Numbered from the stretch's first letter, positions 11,300 through 23,060 are shown. The stretch is 64,000 nucleotides of DNA from Malus domestica (GCF_042453785.1 NC_091677.1:34579001-34643000); one strand, 5' to 3'. Program-made: numbers and translations. Notes: generated by a model not told the origin, from the letters alone.

Positions 11300-11775
11300 A
11301 GCTTTGTAGGTGAAGCTTTGAGGTTGAAGCTTTGTTGGGCACCATGAATTGATTTTGCTTCGCACTATCTTGATCAAGATAGTGTGAAGCTTTTGTAGGT
11401 GAAGTTTTTGTGTTGAATATTTGTAGGTGAAGTTTTTGTGTTGAATATTTGTAGGTGAACCTTTTGTGGGTGAAGCTTTTGTGGGTCAAGCTTTTGTAGG
11501 TGAAGCTTTTGTGGGTCAAGCTTTTGTGGGTGAAGCTTTTGTGGGTGAAGCTTTTGTGGGTGAAGCTTTTGTGGGTCAAGCTTTTGTAGGTGAAGCTTTT
11601 GTAGGTCAAGCTTTTATGGGTCAAGCTTTTGTGGGTGAAGCTTTTGTAGGTGAAGCTTTTGTGGGTCAAGCTTTTGTGGGTCAACCTTTTGTGGGTCAAG
11701 TTTTTGTAGGTGAAGCTTTTGTAGGTGAAGCTTTTGTATGTCAAGCTTTTGTGAGTCAAGCTTTTGTAAGGTACC
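11300..11775. repeat. 15-bp tandem array (GTGGGTGAAGCTTTT type)
   Basis: More than twenty units of a 15-bp repeat, most regular from about 11446. Because 15 is a multiple of 3 and the unit lacks stops, both strands stay open: the plus strand reads repeats like VGEAF and the minus strand repeats like THKSF (frame 11109-11849). There is no start context or conserved flank that argues for translation, so I treat it as a satellite-like array inside Gypsy1. Confidence 0.85.
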
Positions 11776-11779
11776 ATAA

Positions 11780-12975
11780 ATTGATTTTGCTTTACACTAT
11801 CTTGATCAAGATAGTGTGAAGCTTTTGAGAATTTGTAGTTGTCCTCCATTGATGAAGCTTTTGTTGGTGAAGCTTTGGAGTTGATGCTTTGTAGGTGAAG
11901 CTTTTGTGTTGAAGCTTTTGTAGGGTACCATGAATTGATTTTGCTTCACACTATCTTGATCAAGATAGTGTGAAGCTTTTGAGAATTTGTAGTTGTCCTC
12001 CATTGATGAAGCTTTGTTGAATTTCCCTCCTTTTTTTTTTGGAAGCTAGAAATTTGAAAATGTGGGAGAGACAACATATACAAATTTTGCTTCCACACTG
12101 TCGAGCAAGAGATTGTGATGCAAGCCACACCTTGTAGTAGTCGAAGGTTTGGATGAACCATATAAATTGAATTTGCTTCGAACAGTCTTGATCAAGAGTG
12201 TGTGAAGCTTTCTACGAGTTGTAGTTGCCCTTCATTGATAAAGCTTTTGTTGGCACCATAGTTGATTATGCTTCACACTGTCTTGATCAAGAGTGTGTGA
12301 AGCTTTTGAGAATTGTGGTTGAACTCCTTTGATGAAGCTCTTGTTGGCACCATAAATTGGATTTGCTTCACACTGTCTTGATCAAGAGTGTGTGAAGCTT
12401 TTGAGAATTGTGGTTGCCTTCCATTCATGAAGCTTTTGTTGGCACCATAAATTGATTTTGCTTCACACTGTCTTGATCAAGAGTGTGTGAAGCTTTTGAG
12501 AATTGTGGTTGAACTCATTTGATGAAGCTTTCGTTGGCATCATAAATTGGTTTTGCTTCACACTGTCTTGATCAAGAGTGTGAAGCTTTTGAGAATTGTG
12601 GTTGCCCTCCATTGATGAAGCTCTTGTTGGCACCATAAATTGGTTTTGCTTCACACTGTCTTGATCAAGAATGTGTGAAGCTTTTGAGAATTGTGGTTGA
12701 ACTCATTTGATGAAGCTCTTGTTAGGATCATAAATTGGTTTTGCTTCACACTGTCTTGATCAAGAGTGTGTGAAGCTTTTTGAGAATTGTGGTTGCCCTC
12801 CATTGATGAAGCTCTTGTTGGCACCATAAATTGGTTTTGCTTCACACTGTCATGATCAAGAGTGTGTGAAACTTTTGAGAATTGTGGTTACCCTCCATTG
12901 ATGAAGCTCTTGTTGGCACCATAAATTGGTTTTGCTTCACACTGTCTTGATCAAGAGTGTGTGAAGCTTTCTATG
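11780..12975. repeat. ~95-bp tandem array with a conserved TTGATCAA palindrome
   Basis: About a dozen units, period 93-97 bp in the regular part, each holding GCTTCACACTGTCTTGATCA and AAGAGTGTGTGAAGCTTTTG. The unit centre is a palindrome around CTTGATCAAG. In the copies at 11362, 11795 and 11951 it extends to the perfect CTATCTTGATCAAGATAG. The minus-strand frames with MKQNQFMVPTRASS are repeat products. Confidence 0.85.
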
Positions 12976-13199
12976 AGTTGTGGTGTTTGCATTGTTACAG
13001 AGGAGAAATGTCTGAAGCAGATGCAAGAAGGCTAAATAGCTTGATCTTCGTATGCCATGCACTGAAGTTGTTGTTGACTTGCAATAAGACTTTGTTGGTG
13101 ACTATAACTCTTGTTAGGCATAAGTGCTCCCTTAGTTGAATTGTCAAGCTTGAGGGTTTTGGATTATTTGTTAATGCTAGGAGTTCACATGTACAAGTT

Positions 13200-13760
13200 G
13201 TACCACTCGTCTTCTGGTAGGTGGAATGAATGGTGAGTTGCTTTCATCACTTGGTTGGTGGTACGAAAGTGAGTTCCTTCATCACCTTTCATCACATTTC
13301 ATCACCTGGTTGGTGGCACGGAGATGAGTTCCTTCTTCACCTGGTTGGTGGCATGAATGGCAAGTTGCCAAATGATATTAGAGTACAGGTTGTTCATTTC
13401 ATCACCTGGTTGGTGGCATGAAGATGAGTTCCTTCTTCACCTGGTTGGTGGCATGAGTGGCAAGTTGCCAAATGATATTAGAGTACAGGTTGTACATTTC
13501 ATCACCTGGTTGGTGGCATGAAGGAGAGTACGGGTCGTACATTTCATCACCTGGTTGGTGGCATGAAGATGAGTTCATTCCTGGTTGGTGGCATGAGTGG
13601 CAAGTTGCCAAATGATATTAGAGTACGGGTTGTACATTTCATCACCTAATTGGTGGCATGAAGGAGAGTACGTGTTGTACATTTCATCACCTGGTTGGTG
13701 GCATGAAGATCAGTTCCTTTTTCACATTTCATCACCTGGTTGGTGAGAATAAGGGCAAGG
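13200..13760. repeat. Tandem array of CACCTGGTTGGTGGCATGAA units
   Basis: About ten imperfect copies of the phrase ATTTCATCACCTGGTTGGTG and GGCATGAAGATGAGTTCCTT, some joined into a larger unit with GTGGCAAGTTGCCAAATGAT. It lies between the palindromic array and the integrase end of Gypsy1. Short frames in it are repeat shadows. Confidence 0.8.
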
Positions 13761-14220
13761 TGTCGAGGCACATTGTAGCAAGTGTCGAATGACACAAAGT
13801 ATGTTGAACCATTTTGAAGCACAGTTGGCTTATGTATGCATGTGTTGGAATGTATGATTGAACGAATATACTGTGAAGCTGTTCGTTTATTTGTATAGTC
13901 TTGTTGACATATACTTAGACTTTGTTTCATGTTGAAGCTTTGAACCCGAATGTTTCATTGCTAGGAATGTAAGATGATTAGGACCGAGTTGTCTAAATCA
14001 CCTCTTTATTGAATTCATGCCAAATAGTCTTCGTTACATAGGATGCCGAATGGCTGAAGCTTAACACTTGTACAATGTGAGTTTACTTGTAATAGTACTT
14101 CAAATGATCAGCGTTCCATGGATGGCCAAGGGTCTTGCCATCGGAGCTTCTAAGCTTGTAGGAGCCAGGGCGACTGATGCCAACAACTTCAAACGGTCCA
14201 TCCCAGTTTGGACTAAGTGT

Positions 14221-15378
14221 TCATTCACTCGGGACTCTGTCGCAGAGTAATTTTTTCTTCAATACCCAGTCCCCCACTTTGAAAGAACGAGGTTTGACCC
14301 TTGAGTCATAATAGTTGGAGATGCGCTGCTTGTAGGCGACATTCCTCAAGTGAGCCTGGTTTCTGTGTTCCTCGACTAGATTTAAGTTGAGTGTAAGTTG
14401 TTTGTCATTTTCGCTTTGCACATAGTTCTGGACTCGGAACGTTGCTTGCTCAAGCTCAACTGGGACAACTGCCTCTGTACGAAAGGCAAGTGAGAATAGG
14501 GTTTCTCCTGTTGATGTCCGATACGAAGAGCGGTATGACCAAAGAGCCTTGGGTACAAATTCTAGCCAATAACCTTTAGCCTTGTCCAAGCTGGTTTTCA
14601 AAGTTCGCTTGATTATTTTGTTGATGGCTTCAACTTGTCCATTAGACTGGGGATGAGCTGGGGAGGCAAAACATAAGTTGATGTTGAACTTAAAGCAGAA
14701 CATCCTGAACTTATTGTTGTCGAACTGTCGCCCGTTGTCAGTGACTATCGCATTGGGAATGCCGGATCTGCAAATGATGTTCTTCCATACGAAGTCTTCT
14801 ATTTTTGCCTCAATAATGGTTGCCAAGGGTTCTACTTCAGCCCACTTTGTGAAGTAGTCAACTGCAACGATTGCATAGCGAACCTTGCCCTTCCCTACAG
14901 GCATTGGGCCGATCAAATCAAGTCTCCATTGGGCGAAGGGCCAAGGGCTGATCATAGTAGTGAGCGGTTCGGGAGTGGAGTGAGGAATAATTGCGTAATG
15001 TTGACACTTATCACATGAGCGGGATATTCTGATGCCATCTTGGTGGTGTGTTGGCCAGTAATATCCTTGGCGAAAAGCCTTGTGTGCTAGGGATCGAGAT
15101 CTAGCATGATCTCCGCAGACTCCTTCATGTATTTCCCGAATGACAGTTTCCGCCTCTGCGGGCATAAGGCATCTTAGGTATGGTAGGTTAAAACCCCACT
15201 TGTAGAGTTGGTCATTAATGATCAAGTAACGGGTAGCCTTGTATCGAATCTGCTTAGCTTGGACTTTGTCATTTGGAAGGGTGCCATGAGCAAGGTATCT
15301 ATAAATCGGGGTAATCCAACTATCCCCCTGTTGTAAGTTGCACACTTCCGCAGCCATGGTGCTTGGTGATGCCAACAA
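14221..15378 (-). pseudogene. Gypsy1 integrase
   Basis: An open stretch of 385 codons encoding the integrase part of the gypsy polyprotein. Visible features: the H-x-x-x-H...C-x-x-C zinc-binding part (GVCGDHARSRSLAHKAF, SCDKCQHYA), and the DDE core with RLDLIGP, VTDNGRQF and NGQVEAINK, all three acidic residues present. The C-terminal part ends in SRVKPRSFKVGDWVLKK. No chromodomain is seen, as expected for a Tat element. It is preceded in the same frame by a stop at 15379, so it would be cut off from the rest of pol. Confidence 0.9.
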
Positions 15379-15954
15379 TTAGACTTGAATTTTTCTCCCA
15401 ATCTTGTCTTCCACCGCTGAGGTGAGGCGAGCCAAAGCATCTGCATGATTGTTTGCCGCTTTAGGAATTTGGGTGATCTGGTAGTGGAAGTGTTTGAGCA
15501 ACAATTGTGTTTGTGCCAGATATGCTGCCATAGAGTTATCCTTAGCTTCAAAGTTGTTAGTGACCTGGTTAACCACCAATTGGGAGTCACTGAAGATATC
15601 AATTCGTTTAACCCCAAGGTGTTTGGCCAAACGTAAGCCTGCTAGGAGGGCTTCATATTCGGCCTCATTGTTCGACGCTTTGAATTTGAAACGAAGAGCA
15701 TACTCTATTGCCACTTTGTCAGGGGTAGTAAGGACTAGTCCTGCTTCACAACCCTGTTGGTTAGACGAGCCATCAACATATAGACTCCATGCTGGGGCTG
15801 TTGGTTCTATTTTTCGAGCTTCCGAGGGTAATGAAACCACTTCTTTAGGCTTAGAAACAATGTCAACAGGATATGTGAAGTCAACGATGAAGTCTGCTAC
15901 TGCTTGGCCTTTCTCAGCTGGCTTTGGTTGGTAGGAGATGTCAAACTCACCCAA
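15379..15954 (-). pseudogene. Gypsy1 second RNase H (aRNH) domain
   Basis: Encodes SLYVDGSSNQQGCEAGLVL, then NNEAEYEALLAGLRLA, DSQLVVNQV and NNHADALARL, a complete RNase H fold with catalytic D, E, D and D positions. It follows a first RNase H (in 15964-16563) and comes before integrase; this extra archaeal-type RNase H is the hallmark of the Tat lineage. In the same frame as the integrase piece but separated by a stop. Confidence 0.85.
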
Positions 15955-15963
15955 TGTTATCGC

Positions 15964-17219
15964 CTATTTGATCATTCGCCCGGAAGTGTCAGGACTTTGG
16001 AGTATCTGTCGAAGAGGATGATTGGTAAGCACGATGATGGAGTGTGCTTGGAAGTAAGGGCGAAGTTTTCGAGCAAACATGACCAATGCTAGAGCCAATT
16101 TCTCAATGTTGGAGTATCGTGTCTCCGCATCATGTACGGCCTTGTTAGCGTAGTAGACAGGCCGTTCGACATTACCATCATTTCGAATGAGAACCGAACT
16201 TATTGCTGAAGCTGATACTGACAGATAGATAATGAGAGTGTCACTAACCTCAGGTTTGGAGAGCAGAGGGGCTTTACTCATGTAGTCTTTGAGGTTCTTG
16301 AATGCCTCAGCACATTCATCAGTCCATGTAATGTACTTCTTACTTCTTTTAAGTGCTTTGAAGAAATGAGTACATTTGTCTGTGGCCTTAGAGATGAACC
16401 TCGTTAAGGCTGCCACCTTGCCAGTAAGACTTTGGATGTCTTTTGAAGTTACCGGTTCCTTCATGTCGAGGATTGCTTTGATCTTCTCAGGATTAGCCTC
16501 AATGGACCTCGTTGGCTTATCATGAAACCTAAGAATTTGCCACAGCTTACGCCGAAGGCACATTTGTTAGGGTTTAACCTCATTCGATACCTCTTCAAAA
16601 TGGTGAAAGTTTCAGATAGGTTGGTGATGTGTTGGTCAGTATGTTTGCTCTTGACTAGCATATCATCAACGTAAACTTCCATGATCTTCCCAATCTGTTC
16701 GGCGAACATTGAATTGACTAGTCTTTGATAAGTTGCTCCTGCATTCTTTAGGCCGAAGGGCATGACTTTATAGCAATATAGTCCCCTTTCAGTAGTGAAG
16801 GCTGTGTGTTCTTGGTCCGGAGGGTTCATGAGGATTTGGTTGTATCCTGAGTAAGCATCCATGAAGCTCATAAGTTCACACCCTGCCGTAGAGTCTATAA
16901 GTCTGTCTATGAGAGGAAGAGGAAAGGTATCTTTCGGGCATCTTTTGTTTAGGTCGGTGTAATCGACACACATTCTCCACAAGATCTTTTGGAGTAGGAG
17001 ACTTTCCTCGGTCAGATTCTTCTTAACAAGGACAACATTTGCTACCCATGTTGGATAATTGACTTCGCGGACGAAGCCTATGCCTTTGAGTTTTTCAACT
17101 TCTACCTTCATTGCCTCGTACCGTTCATCGTCATAAGATCTTCGCTTCTGTCTCACTGGCTTTGTCTTGGGGTCAATACTTAAGCGATGACAGATAATAT
17201 CGGGAGAGATGTCTGGCAT
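15964..17219 (-). pseudogene. Gypsy1 reverse transcriptase and first RNase H
   Basis: RT motifs run from RRSYDDERYEAMKVEVEKL through CVDYTDLNKRCPKDTFPLP, FMDAYSGYNQI, PFGLKNAGATYQR and the intact catalytic YVDDMLVKS, to CAFGVSCGKFLGFM. A frameshift at about 16505-16560 separates this from the thumb and first RNase H (RPVYYANKAVHDAETRYSNI, VLTNHPLRQIL), which continue in the frame ending at 15964. The single frameshift and stops are the main lesions. Start and end are the open-frame limits, not processing sites. Confidence 0.9.
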
Positions 17220-17231
17220 ATCCTCGTATGA

Positions 17232-18146
17232 TCAGGCGAATACCTCAGTGTTCTCTTGTAAAAAAGAGATCAATGCCGACCGAATGGGTGGTGACAAGGT
17301 GGTGCCAATCTTTACCATGCGATTCGGATAATCTTTTAAGATAGAGACCTTCTCCAACTCTTCAGCGGGTTGTGTTTGCTGGGTGAAAAAGTCATCTCGA
17401 GGATCGTCGGGTTGACTGTTGCCATCGTAAAGATCCAAGTTTGCTTCGTCTGGGCTGGTCTTTATGACTTGGTTATATATAGAAAGGGTTTCCTTGGGCA
17501 CAGGCAGATGCTGTTGCTTGACCGAAGTGTTGTAACATGATCATGCACTAAGTTGATCTCCTCTGATGTAACCATTGCCATAGGGGGTTGGAAATTTCAT
17601 AATCAACATATGTGTGGATACCATAGCCTTGAGATCATTGATGCCTGTGAGTCCGAAAATGACATTGTATGCCGTTGGGCAATCAACCACCAAGAAGTTA
17701 GTGGTAATGGTAGCTATGTAAGGGCCTGTACCAATGGTGAAAGGTAAGTGTATGCTCCCCAAAGGTTGCACGATATCACTGGAGAAGCTTATCATAGGGG
17801 AAATCGAGCGATCGAGCAAGTGTTCAGCTACATTAAGTGCCCTGAAAGCTTCAACAAACATGATATTGACCGAAGCCTCCGTGTCTACCAGGATTCGTCG
17901 TACTTCAAAGTTGGCTATGTGAGCTTCCACGATCAGTGGGTCGTTGTGAGGGTAGATGATACCTCTTTCTTCCTCAGGGTAGAAACATATTGGATCCCAG
18001 TTAGGCTTTTGATGCTTACCTCCCCTGATTTCTTCCACGTGAAACACTTGGTGACCAGACTTTAAAGCTCGTTCACCATTTTTCATGGCCCTGTTGGAAG
18101 ATTTAGATATGGGTGTGCCACCACTTATGGAATATATCACATTCAC
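17232..18146 (-). pseudogene. Gypsy1 aspartic protease and linker
   Basis: Encodes the retropepsin region RRILVDTEASVNIMF, in which the active-site D-T-G has become D-T-E, probably inactivating it. Downstream flap and FLVVDCPTAYNVIFG strands are recognisable. After a stop at 17541 the same frame continues as an acidic linker (17232-17501), and one more stop at 17229-17231 separates it from RT. All these pieces share one frame with gag, consistent with a gag-pol fusion. Confidence 0.8.
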
Positions 18147-19948
18147 CTAGCGTTGGTTATGGTTACCCCTTGGAGGGTGAATGAGGAATTGATCAATTTT
18201 TCCTTCACGTGCCAAAGCTTCAATATGATCACGAAAGATGATACACTTCTCGCGGTTATGGCCGTTATGCTCGTGGTAGCAGCAAAACGTGCCCGTGTTC
18301 TTCGTGGGCTTGTAATCCTGGTGCCTCGGCTTTGGCTTCGATATCAGCTGTGCTATGCTGGGGTAAATGGCCACGCATGTGGCGTTCAAAGGTGTGTATG
18401 CCTTATACCTCGGGGTAGGGGCTATCCTGACACGTGCTTGACCCACTATGTTGACTGCCTGGGGTCGGGGATTATCATGGCGATACCCTTGGTTATCGCG
18501 GTAGTGTCCCTTACTTCTTTTACTAAAATGAGACTGGTGAGGATGGAAATCTTTCCTTTTGCCCTGAGATTGATATGTCTGTTGACTTGGCAAAGTATTA
18601 AGTAAGGCAGGGGGAGGCACCGCTGCCGTTTGGAAGGTCGAGGTCATCTTATTTGGTTAAATCTGGCTTCCACTCCCTACTTGTTGATAAGGGGTGACTG
18701 TGGGGGGTTTCCCTTGATATGTCATTGCCTTGGCGAAGGCGTGGTTGTAAGCTTGTGCCATCACCTCAGAGTAAGTCTTTCAAGTGTTGGCATTGATCAT
18801 GTACTTGAAGAAACAATCACGTAGGCTTGCTGTGAAAGCCTTGAGGGCGGTCTTGTCATCTGCCTCAGCGCAGCGAGAATACTCATGGCTGAAGCGACCG
18901 GCATACTCTCGTAGTGACTCGTCCAGCTTCTAGCGAATAGTGTACAAGTCATATGCAGAATGCAAGCAATCAGTCTGGAAGATGTGTTGAGAGACAAACA
19001 GTTTCCTCAGTTCCTCAAATGAGTCTACTGTCTCAGGTGGAAGACGACAATACCAGTTTAGAGCTCCGCCAGAGAGGGTGGAGGGAAAGAGAAGACATCG
19101 CTCTTCGTCAGTGTGCATCCGATATGCCATGGTGGACTCAAAGAGGTTAAGGTGTTCAATTGGGTCCTCCCTTCCAGTATAGAGTTGTAAACCAAGCTTT
19201 TGTTTTGTTTTCGCTTGAAGGGGGGTGTCGATGATCCTCATTGTGAGAGGGCTAGGCTTGGGTTGGGTCCAGTCAGGTATCTCGGCCTGACGTTCGGCCT
19301 TCAACTTGTTTACTTCCTCAAGGTGCTGTAGGACAATGGGGTCCTAAGTGGAGTCATGTACCACTGGAATTTTCTTTCGTAAGTCTTCATCGTCTCTTGG
19401 AAGTAGGAAAGTTTGAGCAAGGGCGTGTGGTTTTTCCTTGGACTCGCCGTACTGACTTCTAGGGCGAGTCTGTCGGAATACCTCAGAGTCCTCTGTACCT
19501 TCATGTTCATCTGGGACATGTCGTCAATTCCCTAGATTGGCAACTAGCCTGGGTCGTGGGAGGGGACCGAGTCTTTCAGAAACCCTTGGGTCATTGATCT
19601 TCGAGCATATGTGGAGGGGATTCTCTCGACATTGCTTTAGGAAATCTTGGCAGTCACGATAAACGGCTTTTGATCATTCCAACCCTTCTGCAAGGAGGTG
19701 TCTTCTTCCACTTCTCCTGCTTCGAGTCGAAGCAGCTGGGTTGAGAGAAGTCTCATGTTGATCAATGTTTTGATGGTTAGCCCGCTTCTAATCAGGGATA
19801 TATATGTCGAATGAAGGTGACCCTCCTTGTTGGGCGGCACCCAGATGATGGTTGATCTCCACAGGGGTAATGAGTTCTCGTGTTTGAGTACACCTAGTTT
19901 CGTGGAGCGTTTCAAAGAGCTTCTCATACTGCTCATGGAGGACCTCAT
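18147..19948 (-). pseudogene. Gypsy1 gag
   Basis: The core gag domain is in 18930-19304 (GREDPIEHLNLFESTMAYRM, CLLFPSTLSGGALNWYCRLP, SFEELRKLFVSQH), the Retrotrans_gag pattern. The downstream part (18147-18647) is basic, ends in a nucleocapsid-like CCYHEHNGHNREKC zinc knuckle, and runs in frame toward the protease. The N-terminal part (19637-19948) is in a different frame, so at least one frameshift is present. Several stops are scattered. Expected role: capsid assembly; not functional here. Confidence 0.8.
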
Positions 19949-20175
19949 TCTTCATTGCTATCTTGTTGTTCTGAGTTTCTAACTCATCGACTTTAGCTTG
20001 AAGAGCAACCCTCTTTCCTTCCTTCTTTCGTTGCTTCGCACTAGGTGCAAGATGGGTGTCATTCTATGTGATGTGGCTTCCTTCGCTCCCCATGTTGGAG
20101 AGGGATGCCTGGTCAAAAGAGAATGTACGAATGGTGGAAACCAGCTTTGTGAAGAGAGTGGGAATAAGTGTCGTT

Positions 20176-20192
20176 CCCACAGACGGCGCCAA
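20176..20192 (-). promoter_or_regulatory. Gypsy1 primer-binding site
   Basis: On the minus strand, one base after the LTR end, reads TGGCGCCGTCTGTGGGA. This type of site next to the 5' LTR is common in Tat-lineage elements and would pair with a tRNA 3' end to prime reverse transcription. I do not assign the tRNA. Confidence 0.8.
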
Positions 20193-20193
20193 A

Positions 20194-20708
20194 TGTTGAT
20201 GCACAAAATCAGTGAAGACTTTGGTACAACAGAAAGTGTTAAGTTTGTGACATTCGCTAGATTGCTCCGGTCACTAGTGTGGATAAGTATGTAAATGGAT
20301 AGAAACAGGGAAGCAAACACAAGATGTACGTGGTTCACCCAGACTGGCTACGTCCACAGAGTAGAGGAGTTCTCATTAATTGTGAACAGTTTACACAAGT
20401 ACATAGGTTCAAGCTCTCCTTTAGTGAGTACAAGTGAATGATTTAGTACAAATGATATTAACTAATATTGTGAGAGAATGATCTCTATTTATAGAAGAGA
20501 GTTTCTAGTTTCATTCTGATATTGACATGTGTCGTGTTGTGATTGGCTTCTGATGTTGACAAATGTCGCGCTATGATTGGCTTCTGATGTCGACACGTGT
20601 CGCGCTGTGATTGGCCTCCTGGTTGGAGGGAAACTCTTCTGGGTCATTGACGGTATAACGTTGACCGGTGCTCAGTAGTTTCGGGATTGGTCAAGTATGG
20701 TACAAACA
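20194..20708 (-). repeat. Gypsy1 5' LTR, complete
   Basis: A 515-bp LTR starting TGTTGATGCAC and ending GGTACAAACA on the plus strand, followed by the GAGTG duplication. It contains a twice-repeated GATTGGCTTCTGATGT phrase near 20540-20590 that is absent from the truncated partner at 8784-9122. Confidence 0.9.
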
Positions 20709-20713
20709 GAGTG

Positions 20714-22686
20714 TGCAGTCCAAACTAGTTAAGTACTTAATAGACAACTAGATAAGTTCATGCACTTAAACAGGGATATGTCAGAATCGTCGGCTAATCC
20801 TTGTACGCCATAGAGTAATTCAGCTATCTAGGACTTGGAGGGGTGAAAAACAGAAGGGTGAGTGGGCAAAAACAAAAGTTTATAAAATCCATTTATTTTC
20901 TGAACATACTAAACCCTCGTCGTAAAACATGTCTAGCTTCCAGAAAATCATACTATGTATATGTATGAAATCAAATGCAAATCAACAGTAAATCCATAAG
21001 TATGTCACATCACAATATCTCAACAGTAATATAAGTAAAATTAGATGTCCAATCAATCTATACTAGCACACAAGTCGGAGTCGCCTAATGCAACTTGTAC
21101 GATTGAACTGATGCTCATCAATCTATGCTAGCACACGAGTCGGAATTGCCTAATGCAACATGTACGATAGGAGCGGGTGTAATCATAATATATGCTCTAG
21201 TGCTACAATCACGTGAAGACTGGTTCTATTCGCGGTCACCTATGAGTCGGAGTTGCCTAATGTAACTTGTACGATAGGATTGGCACCTACTTGGATCTGA
21301 GGCGAGTGTGTAATGCTCGTACGTCTTCAGGGTAAGTTTCCCCTATATGCGAAACAACTAATAATAATTAATTAATAAGGACATATACGAAAAGGTTAGG
21401 AAAAACCCCCATAGTTTGCTCAAACAGAGGGTTTAAATATACCAAAATATTATACTCGACGTCACAGACCCGTACGCATTAACCACTCGCCGGCCAAAGG
21501 CCGGACGCACCCTCACACGCGTAGGCACATGCCTGGCAGAGACTGACAGAATACAGGAATATTCTGTCAAACTTGACGGAATATTTCATTAAACAGTTAA
21601 CAGAACTTAACAATGTTACTTGATGCCGGTAGAATATTCTGTCAACTTTGACGAAATATTCTTCGTCTTCTCCGGTAGAACTCCGCCGTTTGGTTTTGCC
21701 AGAAACTGGAAAACTTCGTCGATTTTTGGGAAAAAAAATTCAAATCTTCATATTTTGCTCATTTCTCAACCATTTTAGATGAAATTTATATGGAAATGAA
21801 TCTCTTGAAGAGTGGAACATGATTGTACCTTTCAAAAGTCCAAAAAGTGGATGGACTTGGCTTGAAAAAGCCTCGAAAGGTTCGGTCTATTTTTCGACTC
21901 CTTGAAAACATGTGTTTTCACGTTGGTTCCACTTCAAAACTAGCCTAATGGTCTTAGGGAGTTAACTAGGTGCTTCCACAACCTTCAAAACGTCGTAACT
22001 TGGCTAGGATCACGTCGGAGCAAACTCGTCCGAGTTGAAGCTTCCGAGTTGGTGAGTCAAAACTCATCCATTTGAGAATTAGTTGGTACGACAGGGTGGG
22101 TTCAAAATGAGTGTGATGGTGATGTTTTTAAGCTCAATTTACAAGCTTTGATGCGTGCTCTTAGTGGTTGCAAAAAAGAGAAAGTCACGGTGAGGAGAGA
22201 AGAGGAAGAGGATGAGAGAGGGGAAAAGTGATTTTTGATTGGTCCAAAAAGAAGATGAGAGAGAGATCTGATTGGGTGAGGGGAAATGGGAAAAAAAATT
22301 GATTGGTTGGTGAGTGAAATGGGGAACTCAGGACAAATTTTTAAAGAGGAAAAAGAGATAGGGTTGTACAATTGAAATCCGATTACATCTTATGTACCTT
22401 ATCAAAAACAGTAGTTTCCTACACTAATAGACTAGCACACACGCGTGTACAAATCTACCTGTTGTTAACGTATTTTAATTAAGCTTAACTTTTTCGTTAC
22501 AAGGCTTACTCGAGTTTAACTCGCGCTCACTCGTTCGTATCAACGAGTACTAATTAATTACAATAACGAGAAAATAATTAAAAGCTGAACAACTACGTCC
22601 ATGTCACTTTGCCAACAAGGGCATAAATGTCATATTACACACTTGGGGAGAAAATTACATAGAAATTTAGGGACGGGTCGTCACAA
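20714..22686 (-). repeat. Tekay-type gypsy LTR, main part
   Basis: Continuation of the LTR begun at 8630. It holds three or more copies of GAGTCGGAGTTGCCTAATGC / TTGTACGATAGGA type sequence (21075-21280), and ends GGGACGGGTCGTCACA at 22686. Next to it, on the minus strand, is a polypurine tract (AAAGGGGGTAGA, 22690-22701), so this is the 3' LTR of an element whose pol end lies at 22744-23060. The minus-strand frame 22102-22371 is a chance frame. Confidence 0.75.
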
Positions 22687-22743
22687 TCTACCCCCTTTAA
22701 GAAAATTTCGTCCTCGAAATTTCAACACTACTAAAGATCATAG

Positions 22744-23060
22744 TCAAAGAACATAGAGATCTCGCATACGCTCTTTTGTCTCCCAAGTAGCTTCCTCAAC
22801 AGAGTGGTTTTTCCACAAGACTTTCACCGTACGAACGGTTTTGTTCCTGAGAACTTTATCTTTCCAATTAAGAATCGTCATTGGAACCTCATCATAAGTC
22901 AAATCTGGGTTAATCTCTAACGGTTGAGGAGGAATCACATGTGACGGATCAGAGACGTATCTCTGTAGCATGGACACATGAAACACATTATGCACCCTTG
23001 TCAACTCTAGAGGTAGATCCCCTAGCTCGGCGACTTGGAGGACTCCTACTACATGGTTTG
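22744..23060 (-). pseudogene. Tekay chromovirus polyprotein C-terminus (chromodomain)
   Basis: The frame encodes RVHNVFHVSMLQRYVSDPSH, then TILNWKDKVLRNKTVRTVKV and LWKNHSVEEATWE, the integrase tail and chromodomain of Tekay/Del chromoviruses, where it helps target integration to heterochromatin. Upstream pol is missing beyond about 23060, so only the 3' end of the element survives. In good positional agreement with the polypurine tract and LTR that follow. Confidence 0.85.

Larger units (their letters stand above)
8784..20708 (-). mobile_element. Gypsy1: Tat-lineage Ty3/gypsy LTR retrotransposon with antisense ORF
   Basis: A full-span element on the minus strand. Its ends are TGTTGATGCAC and GGTACAAACA, flanked by a perfect GAGTG duplication (8779-8783 and 20709-20713). 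Order on the minus strand: LTR, primer-binding site, gag, protease, RT, RNase H, a second RNase H, integrase, a 4.9-kb repeat-rich post-pol region with an antisense ORF, then the truncated LTR. Two RNase H domains before integrase mark the Tat lineage. LTR copies are about 96% identical over the shared 339 bp (counted by eye). Stops and a frameshift in pol make it non-autonomous. Confidence 0.9.

Noticed and set aside
11109..11849. 246-codon minus-strand frame of THKSF-type pentapeptides
   Set aside because: It is a direct product of the 15-bp repeat; no start context, no conserved flank, and the opposite strand is open too.
11780..12975. Regular palindromic repeats resembling a CRISPR array
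   Set aside because: Units are contiguous and ~95 bp with no unique spacers, in a plant retrotransposon.
15445..15934. Plus-strand frames across the Gypsy1 RNase H region
   Set aside because: Antisense shadows of the pol gene; no conserved features, unlike the true antisense ORF at 10042.
22102..22371. 89-codon minus frame in the Tekay LTR
   Set aside because: S/P-rich chance frame inside an LTR.
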